Origin: Nocardioides gansuensis
GTDB lineage: Bacteria > Actinomycetota > Actinomycetes > Propionibacteriales > Nocardioidaceae
Assembly: GCF_003076135.1 (NCBI RefSeq)
Contig: NZ_QDGZ01000001.1
Span: forward strand, 310,001-374,000
Direction: 5' to 3'
DNA length: 64,000 nucleotides
Positions within the stretch are counted from its first letter, which is position 1, and each line of letters starts with the position of its first letter. The notes under the pieces were generated by a model, which had not been told where the DNA came from, ran no database searches, and saw only the letters and a program-made list of their open reading frames with translations. A program made the position numbers and the translations under genes. This document shows positions 34,874-42,968 of the stretch, one piece after another.

Positions 34874-36198
34874 CGGCGTACCTCCTTGAGCGCGCCTGGG
34901 TCGACGGCGCCTTCCACGACGACGTGCTGGTCGAGATCGCGAACGGCCGGTTCGCGACGGTTGCAACGGCGACGAACCCGCAGGACCCCCGGCGGGCCGG
35001 CGAATCGGTCCGGGTCCCCGGCCTCACGATCCCCGGGCTGGCCAACTGCCACAGCCACGCCTTCCACCGCGCCCTGCGGGGGCGGACGCAGCGGGAGCGG
35101 GGGTCGTTCTGGACCTGGCGCGAGCAGATGTACGCCGTTGCCGAGCACCTCGACCCGGACCTCTGCCTCGCGCTCGCCCGCGCGACCTACCGCGAGATGG
35201 CATCGGCCGGCATCACGGGCGTGGGGGAGTTCCACTACCTCCACCACCAGCTCGACGGGACGCCGTACGCCGACCCCAACGAGATGGGGCTCGCGCTCGT
35301 CCAGGCCGCGCGCGAGGCCGGCATCCGGATCACGCTGCTCGACGCCTGCTACCTCAGCAGCGGCTTCGGCGCGCCGCCCGAGGGCGTCCAGAGGAGGTAC
35401 GCCGATCGCGACGCCGCCGCGTGGGCGGACCGCGTGGCGGGTCTCGGCGGGTTCGAGAAGGTCGGCGCGGCGATCCACTCCGTCCGGGCGGTCCCGGCCG
35501 ACCAGCTCGGCGAGGTCGTCGCGGCGGCGGCAGGGCGGCCGCTGCACGTGCACCTGAGCGAGCAGGTCGCCGAGAACGAGGCCTGCGCCGCGGCGTACGG
35601 CGTGACGCCCACGAGGCTGCTGCACGACCACGGCGCCCTCGGACCCGGCACCACGGCCGTCCACGCCACGCATCTCACCGGCGACGACATCCGGCTGCTC
35701 GGCGGCGCGGGGGCGCACGCCTGCTTCTGCCCGACCACCGAGCGCGACCTCGGCGACGGCATCGGGCCGAGCCGGCGCCTGCACGACGCCGGCGCCCGGC
35801 TCACCCTCGGCTCGGACAGCCACGCGGTCATCGACCTGTTCGAGGAGATGCGCGCCGTCGAGCTCGACGAGCGGCTCGCCACCCAGCGGCGCGGCCACTG
35901 GAGCGCGGCCGAGCTGCTGGCAGCAGGCACGGCCACCGGCCACGCGAGCCTCGGCTGGGCCGACGCGGGGGAGATCGCCGTCGGCGAGCGCGCCGACCTG
36001 GTCACCCTCGACGCCGCCAGCGTCCGCACGGCCGGCACGGGGCGCGACGAAGGAACGGTCGTCTTCGCGGCGACGGCCGAGGACATTACCCAGGTGATGG
36101 TCGACGGCCGGATCGTGGTGCGGCAGGGTGACCGCGAGCAGATCGCCCGCGAGCTCGACGAGGCGATCGCCCGCGTCTGGGAGAGGGTGAAGGAGTGA
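34870..36198 (+). CDS. hutF: Formimidoylglutamate deiminase
   Basis: A 442-residue metal-dependent amidohydrolase that converts N-formimidoyl-L-glutamate to N-formylglutamate and ammonia. Metal-binding HSHAFHR lies in the segment [20 protein letters not shown] near residue 60. The barrel continues with [34 protein letters not shown] (metal His) and [16 protein letters not shown] (metal Asp). GTG 34870 overlaps the stop of the M20 gene (GTGA); the longer upstream frame is antiparallel noise. Presence of HutF means the pathway runs through formylglutamate rather than directly to formamide or via a transferase. Confidence 0.93.
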   Translation: MTAYLLERAWVDGAFHDDVLVEIANGRFATVATATNPQDPRRAGESVRVPGLTIPGLANCHSHAFHRALRGRTQRERGSFWTWREQMYAVAEHLDPDLCLALARATYREMASAGITGVGEFHYLHHQLDGTPYADPNEMGLALVQAAREAGIRITLLDACYLSSGFGAPPEGVQRRYADRDAAAWADRVAGLGGFEKVGAAIHSVRAVPADQLGEVVAAAAGRPLHVHLSEQVAENEACAAAYGVTPTRLLHDHGALGPGTTAVHATHLTGDDIRLLGGAGAHACFCPTTERDLGDGIGPSRRLHDAGARLTLGSDSHAVIDLFEEMRAVELDERLATQRRGHWSAAELLAAGTATGHASLGWADAGEIAVGERADLVTLDAASVRTAGTGRDEGTVVFAATAEDITQVMVDGRIVVRQGDREQIARELDEAIARVWERVKE

Positions 36199-37364
36199 CC
36201 AGCACCGTCATCACCGGCATCGGCGAGCTGGTGACCAACGACCCGGCTCGCGACGGGCTGCTCGGCCTGGTGCAGGACGCGGCGGTCGTCGTGGAGGGTG
36301 GTCGCATCGCCTGGGTCGGCTCCGCGGCCGACGCCCCGGACGCCGACGTCGCCGTCGACGCCGGCGGTCGCGCCGTCATCCCCGGCTTCGTCGACAGCCA
36401 CAGCCACCTCGTCTTCGCGGGCGACCGGGCGGCCGAGTTCAGCGCCCGGATGACGGGCGAGCCCTACACCGCCGGCGGCATCCGCACCACGGTCGCGGCC
36501 ACCCGCGACGCCACCGACGAGCAGCTGACCGGCCACGTCGCCCGGCTCGTCCGCGAGATGCTGCGCCAGGGCACCACGACGGTCGAGATCAAGAGCGGCT
36601 ACGGCCTGACCGTGCGGGACGAGGCACGCAGCCTCGCGGTCGCGCGCCAGTTCACCGACGAGACGACCTTCCTGGGTGCCCACGTCGTGCCCGCCGACCT
36701 CGAGCCCGCGGCGTACGTCGACCTCGTCACCGGCCCGATGCTCGCCGCCGCCGCGCCGCACGCGCGGTGGATCGACGTCTTCTGCGAGGACGGCGCCTTC
36801 GATGTCGACCAGGCCCGGACCATCCTGGCTGCCGGCACCGACATCGGCCTGCGCGGCCGCCTCCACGCCAACCAGCTGACCTACGGCGGTGGGGTGCGCC
36901 TGGCCGCCGAGCTGGGCCTCGTCGCCGTCGACCACTGCACCTTCCTGGCCGACGCCGACGTCGACGCACTGCGCGACGCTGGCACGATCGCGACGCTGTT
37001 GCCGGGAGTGGAGTTCTCCACCCGACAGCCCTATCCCGACGCCCGCCGCCTGATCGACGCCGGCGTGCGGGTGGCGCTCGCCAGCGACTGCAACCCCGGC
37101 TCCTGCTTCACCAGCTCGGTGCCGCTGTGCATCGCCCTCGCGGTCCGGGAGATGCGGATGAGCCCGGCCGAGGCGCTGTACGCCGCCACGGCGGGCGGCG
37201 CCGCGGCGCTGGACCGCGACGACGTCGGCTCGGTCGCGCCGGGCAAGCGCGCGGACCTCGTCCTCCTCGACGCGCCGTCGTACGTCCACCTGGCCTATCG
37301 CCCCGGCGTCCCGCTGGTGGCCGGCGTGTGGCAGGGCGGGCGGCCGGTGCACCCGGCCGTCTGA
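36195..37364 (+). CDS. hutI: Imidazolonepropionase
   Basis: A 389-residue amidohydrolase, third step of histidine degradation: imidazolone-5-propionate to formimidoylglutamate. Metal-site [20 protein letters not shown] near residue 72, [37 protein letters not shown] with VDHCTFL, and [18 protein letters not shown] are all characteristic. GTG 36195 overlaps the hutF stop (GTGA). The stop lies inside the first copy of the CTGAGGTAGG element that continues into the following gap. This finishes the second hut block. Confidence 0.95.
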   Translation: MTSTVITGIGELVTNDPARDGLLGLVQDAAVVVEGGRIAWVGSAADAPDADVAVDAGGRAVIPGFVDSHSHLVFAGDRAAEFSARMTGEPYTAGGIRTTVAATRDATDEQLTGHVARLVREMLRQGTTTVEIKSGYGLTVRDEARSLAVARQFTDETTFLGAHVVPADLEPAAYVDLVTGPMLAAAAPHARWIDVFCEDGAFDVDQARTILAAGTDIGLRGRLHANQLTYGGGVRLAAELGLVAVDHCTFLADADVDALRDAGTIATLLPGVEFSTRQPYPDARRLIDAGVRVALASDCNPGSCFTSSVPLCIALAVREMRMSPAEALYAATAGGAAALDRDDVGSVAPGKRADLVLLDAPSYVHLAYRPGVPLVAGVWQGGRPVHPAV

Positions 37365-37450
37365 GGTAGGCGACCGACCGCCGGCGGAGGCATCTGAGGT
37401 AGGTGGGCGCTGGCAGATAAGGCACCAGCCGATGTCCCGCCCTACCTCAG
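37361..37450. promoter_or_regulatory. Three copies of CTGAGGTAGG before the LuxR locus
   Basis: CTGAGGTAGG occurs at 37361-37370 and 37394-37403, and its exact inverse CCTACCTCAG at 37441-37450. The last two form a 10-bp inverted repeat around 37 bases that hold an inner GCTGG/CCAGC stem and AGATAAGG. The first two are 33 bases apart, about three helical turns. They look like binding sites for a dimeric regulator, most simply the LuxR protein encoded next. Confidence 0.5.
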
Positions 37451-37505
37451 CGACGGAATCTCTTCTCAGCCCACCGAAGGGCACATCGAGAAGGAGAACC
37501 ACACC

Positions 37506-37613
37506 ATGTTCGCAACGGACAGCTTCCTGAACGCCGAGCTCGCCTATCGCGAGACCCGGATCCGCCGGGGCTGGGGGACGCGCCGAAGCGCCCGCCGCGC
37601 CTCGACCCGCTGA
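37506..37613 (+). CDS. 35-residue basic small protein upstream of the LuxR regulator
   Basis: A short frame from ATG 37506 with a strong ribosome site (AGAAGGAG, seven bases upstream). It encodes an amphipathic start (MFATDSFLNAELAYRETRI) and a basic tail rich in Arg (TRRSARRASTR). It is just upstream of the large LuxR gene, 47 bases to the chosen ATG. Its design resembles the 36-residue peptide at 4512-4622. It might be a leader peptide, a DNA/RNA-binding peptide or a co-regulator; none is shown by the sequence. Codon third positions are GC-rich as in real genes. Confidence 0.6.
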   Translation: MFATDSFLNAELAYRETRIRRGWGTRRSARRASTR

Positions 37614-37660
37614 GACCGGCGATGACGAAGGCGACCGCGATGTCGGTGCGAGGGGACACA

Positions 37661-40606
37661 ATGTCCGACGTGCCCGCACCGCGCAGCCCGGACCTCGTCG
37701 GACGCGATGCCGAGCTTCAGGAGCTGAGCTCCTGGCTCGGCATTCGTGTCCCCGCGCAGTTGCGTGCGGCCTCGGGCGACGCGACCCGGGCCGTGCTCCT
37801 GGGCGGCGACGCCGGGGTCGGCAAGACCAGGCTGCTCACCGAGCTGCGCGACGTCGCGACCGCCGACGGGTGGCTCGTGGTGGCCGGTCACTGCCTCGAC
37901 CTGGCGGAGAGCTCGCTGCCCTACCTGCCCTTCTCGGAGATCCTTGGTCGCCTGATGACCGACCTGCCCGACGTCGTCGCGGAGGTGACGGAGCGTCACC
38001 CCACGCTGGTCCGCCTGCAGCCCGGACGGCGCATCCGCGGCACCGACGACCGTGACGACGACCTGTCCCTCGACCGGGGCAACATCTTCGCCGCCGTCCA
38101 CGACCTGCTCGAGACGGCGGCCGCGAGCGCGTCTGTGCTCGTGGTGGTGGAGGACGCCCACTGGGCCGACCAGGCCACCCGCGACATGCTCAGCTTCCTC
38201 TTCTCGCGTCCCTTTGCCGGTCCGGTGTCGCTGGTGGTGTCCTTCCGTTCCGACGACCTCCACCGCCGCCACCCGCTCCGGCCCCAGGTCGCGGAGTGGA
38301 CCCGGGTGCGCGGCGTGGAGCGGATGCAGCTGGAGCCGCTGACGCCGATCGCCGTACGCCACCTCGTCAAGGCCCTGCGGCCCGGCACGATCTCGGAGGC
38401 CGAGCTGGCGGCGATCGTCGACCGCTCCGAGGGCAACCCGTTCTTCGTGGAGGAGCTCGTCGGCGCGGCGTGGGACGGCCAGATCCCGGTCGAGCTGGCC
38501 GACGTCCTGCTGGTGCGGCTCGACCGTCTCGACGACACCACCCGCGAGGTGGTCCGGCTCGCCAGCGTGGCCGGCCGCCAGGTGTCCCACGACCTGCTGG
38601 CGGCAGTGTCCGGCCTCGACGCCTCGACGCTGGAGCGGGCCGTGCGGGCCGCGGTGGAGTCGCACGTCCTGGTCGCCGGCCGGCACGCGGCATACTCCTT
38701 CCGCCACGCGCTGCTCGGGGAGGCGGTCTACGACGACCTGCTGCCGGGGGAGCGCACTCGGCTGCACGCCGACTTCGCGGCCGCGATGAAGTCGGGGAGC
38801 GCGGTCGGCACGGCGGCCGAGCTGGCCCAGCACGCCCGCCGGGCGGGCGACCTGCCGACCGCGCTGCGCGCCGAGATCGAGGCCGGCAACGAGGCCATGG
38901 CGGTGGGTGGACCCCACGAGGCGGCCACCCACTTCCTGGATGCCCTGGAGATCGTGGGCAACCTGCGCCCGGCCCCCGAGGACATCGACCAGGCAGGCCT
39001 GGTGCGCCGGTGCGCCGAGGCCTTCATCGCCTCCGGTCGGGTGTCCAAGGCGGTCAAGGTGCTGCGCGCCCATCTCGAGGCGTTGCCCGCTGACGCGCCC
39101 GACTTGGAGCGCGGCCAGCTGCTCACCGAGATCGCGGCGGCGCTGATGCTCACCGACAGCACCGAGTCGCCCGAGAAGGTGGCAGCCGAGGCAGTGTCGC
39201 TGCTGCAGGACGCCCCGCCCAAGCACCTCGCGCGGGCGCTCGCCGTCCAGGCCCAGTGCCTGGGCCGGTGGAACGCTGACGAGGCGCGCGTGGTCGCCAT
39301 GGAGGCGATGGCGCTGGCCGAGCGCCACAACCTCACCGGCCTCGTCGTCGACCTCACCACGACGCTCGCCAGTCTCGACACCGTGGAGGAGTCGGACCAG
39401 CTCGAGGCTGCCTGGGGAGCCGCCGTGGCCCGTGCCCGCGAGGCCGGGTTGATCGAGCCCGAGCTGCGGGCTCGCTACTTCCTCGCCCGGCTTCGTCACG
39501 ACCGGGGCGAGCGCGCCGAGGCCATCGAGGGATACCGCCAGGTGGTGGCCCGCGCCGAGGAGACGGGCATGCCCTGGGCTCCCTACCCCGCCGAGGCGCG
39601 CGCGATGCTGGGGCTGGTCCTCGTCGACCAGGGCCGCCTCGACGAGGCCTTCGACCTCCTCGACGTGAGCGACCAGCAGCCGCCCATGGTCTTCGAGTGG
39701 CTCTACTTCGCCATCCAGATGCGGGTGTGCACACTCCATGGACGCCAGCACGGCGACTCCCTCGAGCGGCTGCGCCACTACTGGTCGGTCGACGGGCTCA
39801 TCGCGATCATCGCGGGCACCGCCGAGCTCGACCGGGCCGACCACGACGGCGACCCCCACCGCGCCATGGAGGTCTACGAGCGGATCGTCGACACCCTCAG
39901 GCCGCTGTGGCACGAGTGGTTCCAGGCGCGGCTGAGGCTGGCCGCGACGGTGATCGGGGTGCACGCCAGCGCGGCCGCCCGCCAGTCCGCCGAGGAGCGC
40001 CTCGCGGCAGCACCGGTCGTCGCCCAGCTCTTCGCCGACGGCGAGCGTGTCATCGAGCGGTACGCCGACTACGAGATCGCCCAGGGCCCCGAGGCGCGGG
40101 CCTGGATGCTGGCCCGGACGGCCGAGCACCTCAGGTGGCGCTGGCTGAGCCAGCTCGACCCGCCTGCTGCCGACGACCTCCTCGCGGCCTGGCGCGAGAC
40201 GGAGGCCGCGTTCGCGACCTACGGCTCGGTCCCCGAGCTGGCCCGGGTGCGCGCCCGGTATGCCGCCGTCCTGCGTGCCACGGGCGACGCCGCCGCGGCG
40301 CGGCAGATGGCAGACCTCGCCCGGCAAACCGCCCACGCCCTCGACCTCCGCCCGCTCCTCGACGAGCTCACCGCCCTCGGCTCGTCGGCGGCGCCCCGCA
40401 GTGAGGCCGTCGCGGACGCCCTCACCCCGCGCGAGTCCGAGATCCTCGCCCTGGTCGCGGAGGGCCGCACCAACGGCGAGATCGGCAAGCAGCTGTTCAT
40501 CAGCACCAAGACCGTCTCCGTGCACGTCTCCAACATCCTCGGCAAGCTCGGCGCCGCCTCCCGCACCGAGGCGGCCGCGATCGCCCGGCGCCGCGGGCTC
40601 CTCTGA
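37661..40606 (+). CDS. Large LuxR-family ATPase regulator (LAL type)
   Basis: A 981-residue regulator of the LAL/MalT class. The N-terminal ATPase has Walker A GGDAGVGKT (residues 48-56) and Walker B-like SVLVVVEDAHWADQAT near 165. A winged-helix and long TPR-like region follow. The C-terminal LuxR helix-turn-helix (LTPRESEILALVAEGRTNGE, ISTKTVSVHVSNILGKLGA) covers about residues 918-965. ATG 37661 (MSDVPAP) is chosen because GAGGGG precedes it by five bases; ATGs at 37622 and 37640 are alternatives. The gene is preceded by CTGAGGTAGG repeats and a 35-residue peptide and followed by a 32-bp repeat array. Regulated genes unknown. Confidence 0.88.
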   Translation: MSDVPAPRSPDLVGRDAELQELSSWLGIRVPAQLRAASGDATRAVLLGGDAGVGKTRLLTELRDVATADGWLVVAGHCLDLAESSLPYLPFSEILGRLMTDLPDVVAEVTERHPTLVRLQPGRRIRGTDDRDDDLSLDRGNIFAAVHDLLETAAASASVLVVVEDAHWADQATRDMLSFLFSRPFAGPVSLVVSFRSDDLHRRHPLRPQVAEWTRVRGVERMQLEPLTPIAVRHLVKALRPGTISEAELAAIVDRSEGNPFFVEELVGAAWDGQIPVELADVLLVRLDRLDDTTREVVRLASVAGRQVSHDLLAAVSGLDASTLERAVRAAVESHVLVAGRHAAYSFRHALLGEAVYDDLLPGERTRLHADFAAAMKSGSAVGTAAELAQHARRAGDLPTALRAEIEAGNEAMAVGGPHEAATHFLDALEIVGNLRPAPEDIDQAGLVRRCAEAFIASGRVSKAVKVLRAHLEALPADAPDLERGQLLTEIAAALMLTDSTESPEKVAAEAVSLLQDAPPKHLARALAVQAQCLGRWNADEARVVAMEAMALAERHNLTGLVVDLTTTLASLDTVEESDQLEAAWGAAVARAREAGLIEPELRARYFLARLRHDRGERAEAIEGYRQVVARAEETGMPWAPYPAEARAMLGLVLVDQGRLDEAFDLLDVSDQQPPMVFEWLYFAIQMRVCTLHGRQHGDSLERLRHYWSVDGLIAIIAGTAELDRADHDGDPHRAMEVYERIVDTLRPLWHEWFQARLRLAATVIGVHASAAARQSAEERLAAAPVVAQLFADGERVIERYADYEIAQGPEARAWMLARTAEHLRWRWLSQLDPPAADDLLAAWRETEAAFATYGSVPELARVRARYAAVLRATGDAAAARQMADLARQTAHALDLRPLLDELTALGSSAAPRSEAVADALTPRESEILALVAEGRTNGEIGKQLFISTKTVSVHVSNILGKLGAASRTEAAAIARRRGLL

Positions 40607-40608
40607 CC

Positions 40609-40785
40609 GACTCGGCGCGTCTGCTCTTCGAGACACCGTCGAGTCGGCGCGTCTGCTCATCAAGACACCGTCGAGTCGGCGCATCTGCCGCAGACCAGCC
40701 GGCACTTGCGCCGACTCGACCCCTCGCGCGTGTGCAGATGCGCCGACTCGACCCCTCGCGCGTGTGCAGATGCGCCGACTCGGCA
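40609..40785. repeat. Array of 32-bp repeats in two opposing blocks (array A)
   Basis: Three units in one direction begin at 40609, 40641 and 40673, with core GAGTCGGCGCRTCTGC (the first unit reads GACTCGG). Three in the opposite direction begin at 40702, 40734 and 40766, with core GCAGATGCGCCGACTCG (the first degenerate). Spacing is exactly 32 bases within each block. The blocks can pair with one another into a long stem. The array begins three bases after the LuxR stop and ends 13 bases before the next start codon. Confidence 0.8.
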
Positions 40786-40797
40786 GAATGAGCGCCG

Positions 40798-41556
40798 ATG
40801 ACCGACTTCCGCTGCGCGGGCGCCAGCCGCGATGACGACGAGCCGCTCGCCGGCACCGCCCCGACCGACACCGAGCTGTGGTTCGTCGAGCACGCCGGGC
40901 CGTGGGCCGCGAAGGCGGTCGAGGAGAGCCGGCTGCCCGACCCGGTCAAGGCACACCTGGCCGGTCTCGCCGGCGTGCGCGTCCAGCTGATCCGCCGCCA
41001 CGGGGGCGAGTCCGGCCCCGGCGTGCGCCTCTTCCGGGCGGTTGCGACCCGGGCCGGCTTCGACGTGACCACCGCCCACGTCCGGCACGCGGCCGACATC
41101 CCCGGCATCCAGGGCGCCGACTGGGCGGCGTACGACGGCCTGCTCTGGCTGGTCTGCACCAACGGCCGTCGCGACCGGTGCTGCGCCGAGGTGGGCCGGC
41201 CGGTCGCTGCGGCGCTCGCGGCCCGCTGGCCCGTGGAGACGTGGGAGACCACGCACCTCGGCGGGCACCGGTTCTCCGGCACGCTGCTCGCCCTGCCCGG
41301 TGGCCACACCCTCGGCCGGCTCGACCCGGAGTCGGCGGTGGAGGCATGCACGAGGATCGAGCGTGGGGGCGTGCCGCTCGAGGTGTCACGCGGCCGGGCC
41401 GGCCGGTCGCCCGAGGAGCAGGTGCGTGAGCTGCACGTCCTGGCAGGTGGTGACCCGGACGTCGACGTCGCCGCCGAGCCCGGTCCGGCTCGGCGGCAGA
41501 GCTGTGCGGACCTCAAGGAGAAGCCGACGACGCGGTTCGTCGTCCGGACCCCTTGA
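40798..41556 (+). CDS. Sucrase/ferredoxin-like (Apd1-type) 2Fe-2S protein, copy 1
   Basis: A 252-residue thioredoxin-fold ferredoxin. The likely 2Fe-2S ligands follow the yeast Apd1 pattern: Cys120 and Cys129 (C-x8-C in CTNGRRDRCC) and His153 and His157 (H-x3-H in THLGGHRF). N-terminal FRCAGASRDDDEPLAGTAPT and ELWFVEHAGPWAAKA are shared with copy 2 at 42961. A CAGAAT -10-like hexamer eight bases before the ATG suggests a leaderless start, and it lies at the edge of the repeat array. It opens the cassette with the Asp-rich peptide and the JmjC oxygenase, for which it may supply electrons. That role is inference. Confidence 0.85.
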   Translation: MTDFRCAGASRDDDEPLAGTAPTDTELWFVEHAGPWAAKAVEESRLPDPVKAHLAGLAGVRVQLIRRHGGESGPGVRLFRAVATRAGFDVTTAHVRHAADIPGIQGADWAAYDGLLWLVCTNGRRDRCCAEVGRPVAAALAARWPVETWETTHLGGHRFSGTLLALPGGHTLGRLDPESAVEACTRIERGGVPLEVSRGRAGRSPEEQVRELHVLAGGDPDVDVAAEPGPARRQSCADLKEKPTTRFVVRTP

Positions 41557-41557
41557 C

Positions 41558-41605
41558 GTGCGTCATACAAGTCCGACGCAATGGGTACGGATCCGTATGA
41601 TGCAC
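41558..41605 (+). promoter_or_regulatory. Long inverted repeat between the ferredoxin-like gene and the Asp-rich peptide gene
   Basis: GTGCGTCATAC (41558-41568) pairs with GTATGATGCAC (41595-41605), 11 bp with one G-U pair, around a 26-base loop. A 12-bp palindrome TACGGATCCGTA (41586-41597) overlaps the right arm. TATGAT at 41596-41601 is a good -10 hexamer for the downstream peptide gene, so the symmetry could be an operator covering that promoter. Alternatively it is a terminator for copy 1, whose stop is two bases before. Confidence 0.45.
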
Positions 41606-41649
41606 GGCGGATCGGCCGCCGGGCGCGTACCCCGCTGAGGAGCGACACG

Positions 41650-41856
41650 ATGACGAGGACTCCTGATGAGCCGCTGGGCGACGACGAGATGACCACGGAG
41701 GACCCCATGGGGTCCGGGGACCCGATGGGGGGCGTGGGCCTGGGTGACGCCGATGGCACGGACGCCGACGGCACGGACGGCATCGACGGCGACTCGACGG
41801 ACGCCGACGGCACCGACGCCGACGGCACCGACGGAACGGACGGACTCGCGCCCTGA
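41650..41856 (+). CDS. 68-residue Asp/Gly/Thr-repeat peptide, possible modified-peptide precursor
   Basis: ATG 41650 has GAGGAG upstream at workable spacing. The product has a leader-like first half (MTRTPDEPLGDDEMTTEDPM) and an Asp-rich repeat half with four DADGTD units plus DGIDGDST and DGTDG, ending GLAP. It is extremely acidic, has no signal peptide and no Cys. Its stop overlaps the CTG proposed as start of the JmjC oxygenase gene, so the two are tightly coupled. Possible roles: substrate of that oxygenase, calcium-binding linker, or acidic chaperone-like peptide. The first is suggested by position only. Confidence 0.65.
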   Translation: MTRTPDEPLGDDEMTTEDPMGSGDPMGGVGLGDADGTDADGTDGIDGDSTDADGTDADGTDGTDGLAP

Positions 41857-42968
41857 CCGCGCTCGACCTGCTCACCGGTGACGCCCAGGTCTTCACGACG
41901 AAGATCTGGGCGTTGCACACCCACGTCCATCGCCGCGACCCCGAGGCGCTGGTGGCCCTGCTGCGGCTCGAGGACGTCGACAGGCTGCTGACCAGCAGCG
42001 CGATCCGCACGCCCGCCGTGCGGGTGGCGCGCGACGGCAACGTCCTGCCGGAGTCGTCGTACACCCGCTCGGGCAGCCTCGCCGGCAAGCCGCTCACCGG
42101 CCTCGTCGACCCCGCGCGGCTCCTCACGCTCTTCGACGATGGCGCCACCGTGGTGCTCCAGGGACTGCAGCGCTCCTGGCCGCCGCTCGCCGAGCTGGTG
42201 GCCGACCTCGAGCGCGAGCTCGGCCATCCCTGCCAGGCCAACGCCTACCTCACGCCGCCCGGCGCACAAGGCTTCGCCGTCCACTCCGACTCGCACGACG
42301 TCTTCGTCTTCCAGACTCACGGCCACAAGCTCTGGGAGGTGCACGGCGAGGACGGTGCCGAGGAGCTGCTCCTCGAGCCGGGCGTCGTGGCCTACCTGCC
42401 CACCGGCACGCCGCACGCCGCGCGCGCCCAGGAGGTTCCCTCCCTGCACGTGACCCTGGGCATCAACCAGCTCACCTGGCGGGGACTGGTCGGGCGCGTG
42501 GTGAGCGAGGCGCTGGCCGAGGTGCCCGACGCGCACCTGCCGGCCGGCTACCTCGACGATCCCCGCCTGCTCTCCGACGGCCTCGCGGGCCACCTCGACG
42601 CCGTCGTCGAGCACGTACGCCGCGTGGTCGGGGCCGACGTCGCGCGCGACCAGGTCCGCCGCTTCCTCACCAGCCGGCCGCCGCGGCTGGCGGGCGGCCT
42701 CGTCGACCGGGCCGCCCTGGCCGACGTGGCGCCGGGCACGCGGCTCGAGCGCCGGCCCGGCGTGCCGTGCGTGCTGGAGGAGGCCGGCGACCAGGTGCGG
42801 ATGCTGCTCGGCGACCGCAGCCTGCTCCTCCCCGCCCGGATCCGGCCTGCCCTCGAGCAGGTCGCGGCCGCCGCGAGTCTGACTCCCGCAGAGCTGGCCC
42901 TCGACGAGCAGAGCGCGCTGGTGCTGTGCCGCAGGCTCGTCCGCGAGGGGTTGTTGCGGATTGGCTGA
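41853..42968 (+). CDS. JmjC-type (Cupin_4) Fe(II)/2-oxoglutarate oxygenase
   Basis: A 371-residue protein of the ROX/JmjC-like hydroxylase family, whose known members hydroxylate proteins such as ribosomal subunits. Metal ligands are His144-x-Asp146 in FAVHSDSHDVFVFQ and distal His188 in YLPTGTPHAARA; Lys159 in THGHKLWEV may hold 2-oxoglutarate. Conserved N-terminal sequence (TALDLLTGDAQVF) lies upstream of the first TTG (41913), and the only start-like codon is CTG 41853, overlapping the peptide gene stop (CTGA). It ends inside the start of the second ferredoxin-like gene. A winged-helix-like C-terminus is present, as in this family. Confidence 0.85.
   Translation: MTALDLLTGDAQVFTTKIWALHTHVHRRDPEALVALLRLEDVDRLLTSSAIRTPAVRVARDGNVLPESSYTRSGSLAGKPLTGLVDPARLLTLFDDGATVVLQGLQRSWPPLAELVADLERELGHPCQANAYLTPPGAQGFAVHSDSHDVFVFQTHGHKLWEVHGEDGAEELLLEPGVVAYLPTGTPHAARAQEVPSLHVTLGINQLTWRGLVGRVVSEALAEVPDAHLPAGYLDDPRLLSDGLAGHLDAVVEHVRRVVGADVARDQVRRFLTSRPPRLAGGLVDRAALADVAPGTRLERRPGVPCVLEEAGDQVRMLLGDRSLLLPARIRPALEQVAAAASLTPAELALDEQSALVLCRRLVREGLLRIG

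Noticed and set aside
37544..40705. 1053-codon minus-strand frame opposite the LuxR ATPase
   Set aside because: Opposes a gene with Walker A and helix-turn-helix motifs; no domain recognised in the shadow.
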